NCBI GenBank assembly: GCA_012839145.1
Contig: DUNY01000231.1
Coordinates: 1 to 7,410, forward strand
Source of the DNA: Thermoanaerobacterales bacterium
Lineage (GTDB): Bacteria; Bacillota; Thermosediminibacteria; Thermosediminibacterales; Tepidanaerobacteraceae
Direction: 5' to 3'
DNA: 7,410 nt
The notes under the pieces: model-generated
Databases searched by the model: none
What the model saw: only the letters and a program-made list of their open reading frames with translations
What the model was told of the DNA's origin: nothing
Part shown: one piece after another, positions 6,106 to 7,410 of the stretch
Position numbering within the stretch: the stretch's first letter is position 1
Layout: the number at the start of each line of letters is the position of its first letter
Position numbers and translations under genes: made by a program

Positions 6106-6111
6106 GGGGAG
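6106..6111 (+). promoter_or_regulatory. Shine-Dalgarno GGGGAG placed for a non-ATG start
   Basis: This is the only good ribosome binding site ahead of the phosphoesterase, but it is 28 nt from the first ATG (6140). Seven nt downstream lies an in-frame ATC (6119-6121), giving the extra residues M(I)GKYKN before the ATG-encoded methionine. ATC is a rare but permitted initiator in bacteria. Either it is used, or the true start is ATG 6140 with poor spacing, or a mutation has removed an ATG. Confidence 0.5.
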
Positions 6112-6139
6112 AAATAAAATCATCGGTAAATACAAAAAC

Positions 6140-7018
6140 ATGATTAAAATAATTATATTGGGAATAGGGATTTTTATGTTTTTTTATTTTCAAACCAAAT
6201 ACCTGCAAATAACCGAATACAATGTTTCTTCAGCCAAGATCCCTGAGGAGCTTAGCGGATTCAAAATATTGCAATTATCGGATTTACACAGCAAGCAATT
6301 TGGGGAAAACAACGAATTCCTTATAAAGGGAATCGAAGAACTAAATCCTGATATAATCGTGGCTACCGGTGATATGCTAAATTCAACGAATGATGACGGA
6401 AAAGTATTCTATGATTTGGCAAAATACCTAGTAAAACATTTTAAGATTTATTACATAAAAGGCAATCACGAGCAAATAGCGGAGTTCAAGGCCAGGGAGG
6501 TTGATTCTCACTGGTTTGATGCTTATATGGGCGAATTAGAAGACCTGGGTGTTGTAGTTTTAAATAATGATAAAGCTGAGATAACACATAAAAATGCAAC
6601 AATAAATCTATACGGTCTGGATATATCTTTAAGGTTATATCGGGGTGAATATACTGCCACCTATGATGGAGAAAAATCCATTGAAGTGTCAAACATCGAA
6701 AAAGCCTTGGGTGCTTGTGAAGACGGAAAATACAACATATTGCTTACCCATAATCCGGCCTACTTCTCGGTTTATAGTGCTTGGGGCGCTGATTTGATTT
6801 TAGCGGGTCATGTACACGGAGGAGCTGTCAGGATTCCTTTTATCGGAGGATTGCTGTCCCCCGAGCGGTCATTCTTTCCCAAATACGATGCCGGAAAATA
6901 TGAACTTAATAAATCAAAAATGATAGTAAGTAGGGGTCTAGGTGAAAGCACCATAAAATTGAGAGTCTTTAACCCACCGGAAATAATAATGATCACATTG
7001 GTTTCAGAAACGGAATAA
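6140..7018 (+). CDS. Membrane-anchored calcineurin-like metallophosphoesterase (YkuE/YaeI-like)
   Basis: At least 292 residues. A single hydrophobic N-terminal helix (about 3-18) acts as an uncleaved anchor, with the catalytic domain following, probably outside the membrane. The dinuclear-metal motifs are complete: D48-x-H50 in LSDLH, GD with Asp78, GNHE with Asn109/His110, His204 in THNP, and GHVHGG with His224/His226. The C-terminal signature RIPFIGGLLSPER with FPKYDAGKYE, then SRGLGES, is typical of the YkuE/YaeI group, which act as phosphodiesterases or phosphatases on the cell surface, lipid-type substrates having been proposed. The true substrate is not known from sequence. It is the last gene of the exoA run, 57 bp after the EamA gene. 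The start is uncertain because the ribosome binding site favours an in-frame ATC at 6119. A T-rich stretch inside the downstream repeat (7035-7044) may help end transcription. Confidence 0.92.
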   Translation: MIKIIILGIGIFMFFYFQTKYLQITEYNVSSAKIPEELSGFKILQLSDLHSKQFGENNEFLIKGIEELNPDIIVATGDMLNSTNDDGKVFYDLAKYLVKHFKIYYIKGNHEQIAEFKAREVDSHWFDAYMGELEDLGVVVLNNDKAEITHKNATINLYGLDISLRLYRGEYTATYDGEKSIEVSNIEKALGACEDGKYNILLTHNPAYFSVYSAWGADLILAGHVHGGAVRIPFIGGLLSPERSFFPKYDAGKYELNKSKMIVSRGLGESTIKLRVFNPPEIIMITLVSETE

Positions 7019-7019
7019 T

Positions 7020-7058
7020 ATTTGGGGACGGACCCTTTTTATTTACTTTCCTTTACAT
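7020..7058 (+). repeat. REP-like intergenic repeat, copy 1
   Basis: A 39-bp unit beginning ATTTGGGGACGGACCC, followed by T-rich sequence and CTTTCCTTTACAT. It matches 7372-7410 at 38 of 39 positions (A7045 versus G7397) in direct orientation. The GGGGACGG core resembles the GGGGACGGTCCCC-type extragenic palindromes that in Firmicutes often sit next to Y1/REP-associated transposase genes; that link is from memory. Only a 3-bp GGG/CCC stem is possible here, followed by T5, so terminator activity would be weak. It begins 2 bp after the phosphoesterase stop codon. Confidence 0.85.
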
Positions 7059-7121
7059 CAATAGATAAATGTGAAACTAGGATTACTTATATCTTCTGTA
7101 GAAACAAAGGAGGGATAGGTT

Positions 7122-7343
7122 ATGAAAAATTTTCTAGGAACATTTGCAATAAGTCTTATATTGTGCTATGTCTTTCTTTTTTTCGGTGGAATACTTATTT
7201 TTGAGAACTTCTGGGCAATCCTTATTTTTGTTGCACTTATTATTGCCATTTTAATCACGGTGTTTGTACATCAAGAGACAAAAATTGAAGAGTTAGAAGC
7301 ACGAATAAAAACACTTGAATCAAAAAGCGAACCTAAAGAGTAG
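7122..7343 (+). CDS. Small two-helix membrane protein with C-terminal coiled coil
   Basis: A 73-residue protein that I do not recognise with certainty. Two hydrophobic segments (about 5-27 and 31-50) form a hairpin, separated by a short FENFW turn. A charged helix with heptad character follows (KIEELEARIKTLESK, 54-68) and ends in a polar tail. This plan resembles LapA-domain (DUF1049) proteins, but the length is short and no diagnostic motif is seen, so the name is not adopted. Translation is well supported: ATG 7122 sits 7 nt after AAAGGAGGG (7106-7114). No convincing promoter was found in the 103-bp gap after the phosphoesterase. The gene lies exactly between two near-identical REP-like repeats, and no terminator is seen before the window ends. 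Confidence 0.82.
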   Translation: MKNFLGTFAISLILCYVFLFFGGILIFENFWAILIFVALIIAILITVFVHQETKIEELEARIKTLESKSEPKE

Positions 7344-7371
7344 ATTTTATTGTCTGTGTATATTACGTAAC

Positions 7372-7410
7372 ATTTGGGGACGGACCCTTTTTATTTGCTT
7401 TCCTTTACAT
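7372..7410 (+). repeat. REP-like intergenic repeat, copy 2 (may continue past the window)
   Basis: The second copy of the 39-bp unit at 7020-7058, in the same orientation with one mismatch (G7397). It begins 29 bp after the small membrane-protein stop codon and reaches the last base of the window, so the true repeat length is unknown. A TTACGTAA palindrome lies just upstream (7363-7370). Confidence 0.85.

Noticed and set aside
7022..7204. 60-residue + strand frame starting in the repeat and overlapping the small membrane protein
   Set aside because: It lies in a different frame, has no Shine-Dalgarno, and overlaps a gene with a perfect ribosome binding site.

Overview
The window looks like a piece of a low-GC, AT-rich Firmicute chromosome, most likely an anaerobic member of the Clostridia. 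The grounds are strong AGGAGG-type ribosome binding sites, GTG starts beside ATG, intrinsic terminators, a CRISPR repeat of the clostridial type I-B kind ending in ATTGAAAC, and protein sequences of Firmicute character. No species can be named from the sequence alone. All genes are on the + strand.

Layout. 1-129: the distal (trailer) end of a CRISPR array, with two identical 30-bp repeats, one complete 36-bp spacer and one spacer cut by the window edge; no cas genes are present. 394-1104: a YgeA-type amino-acid racemase. 1364-3169: a large exported lipoprotein with an unrecognised N-terminal domain and a C-terminal right-handed beta-helix. 3170-3811: a 640-bp gene-poor stretch. It holds a decayed, internally deleted copy of the 5' part of the downstream methyltransferase gene, a good intrinsic terminator, two candidate promoters and a Shine-Dalgarno sequence with no usable start codon. 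3812-7018: four co-directional genes with gaps of 28-57 bp and no visible internal terminator, probably one transcript: exodeoxyribonuclease III (exoA), a class I SAM methyltransferase, an EamA/DMT-family transporter and a membrane-anchored metallophosphoesterase. 7122-7343: a 73-residue two-helix membrane protein, bracketed by two near-identical 39-bp direct repeats of REP-like character (core GGGGACGGACCC). The second repeat runs to the window end.

The genes are mostly housekeeping or accessory functions (DNA base-excision repair, small-molecule export, D-amino-acid metabolism, surface lipoprotein) with no evident joint pathway. I do not see a convincing new multi-gene system. The most informative observations are about genome dynamics: the rearranged methyltransferase remnant about 1.4 kb from its intact relative, the paired REP-like repeats around a small membrane-protein gene, and two places where a strong Shine-Dalgarno sequence is followed at ideal distance by a near-start codon (TTA, ATC) instead of ATG.
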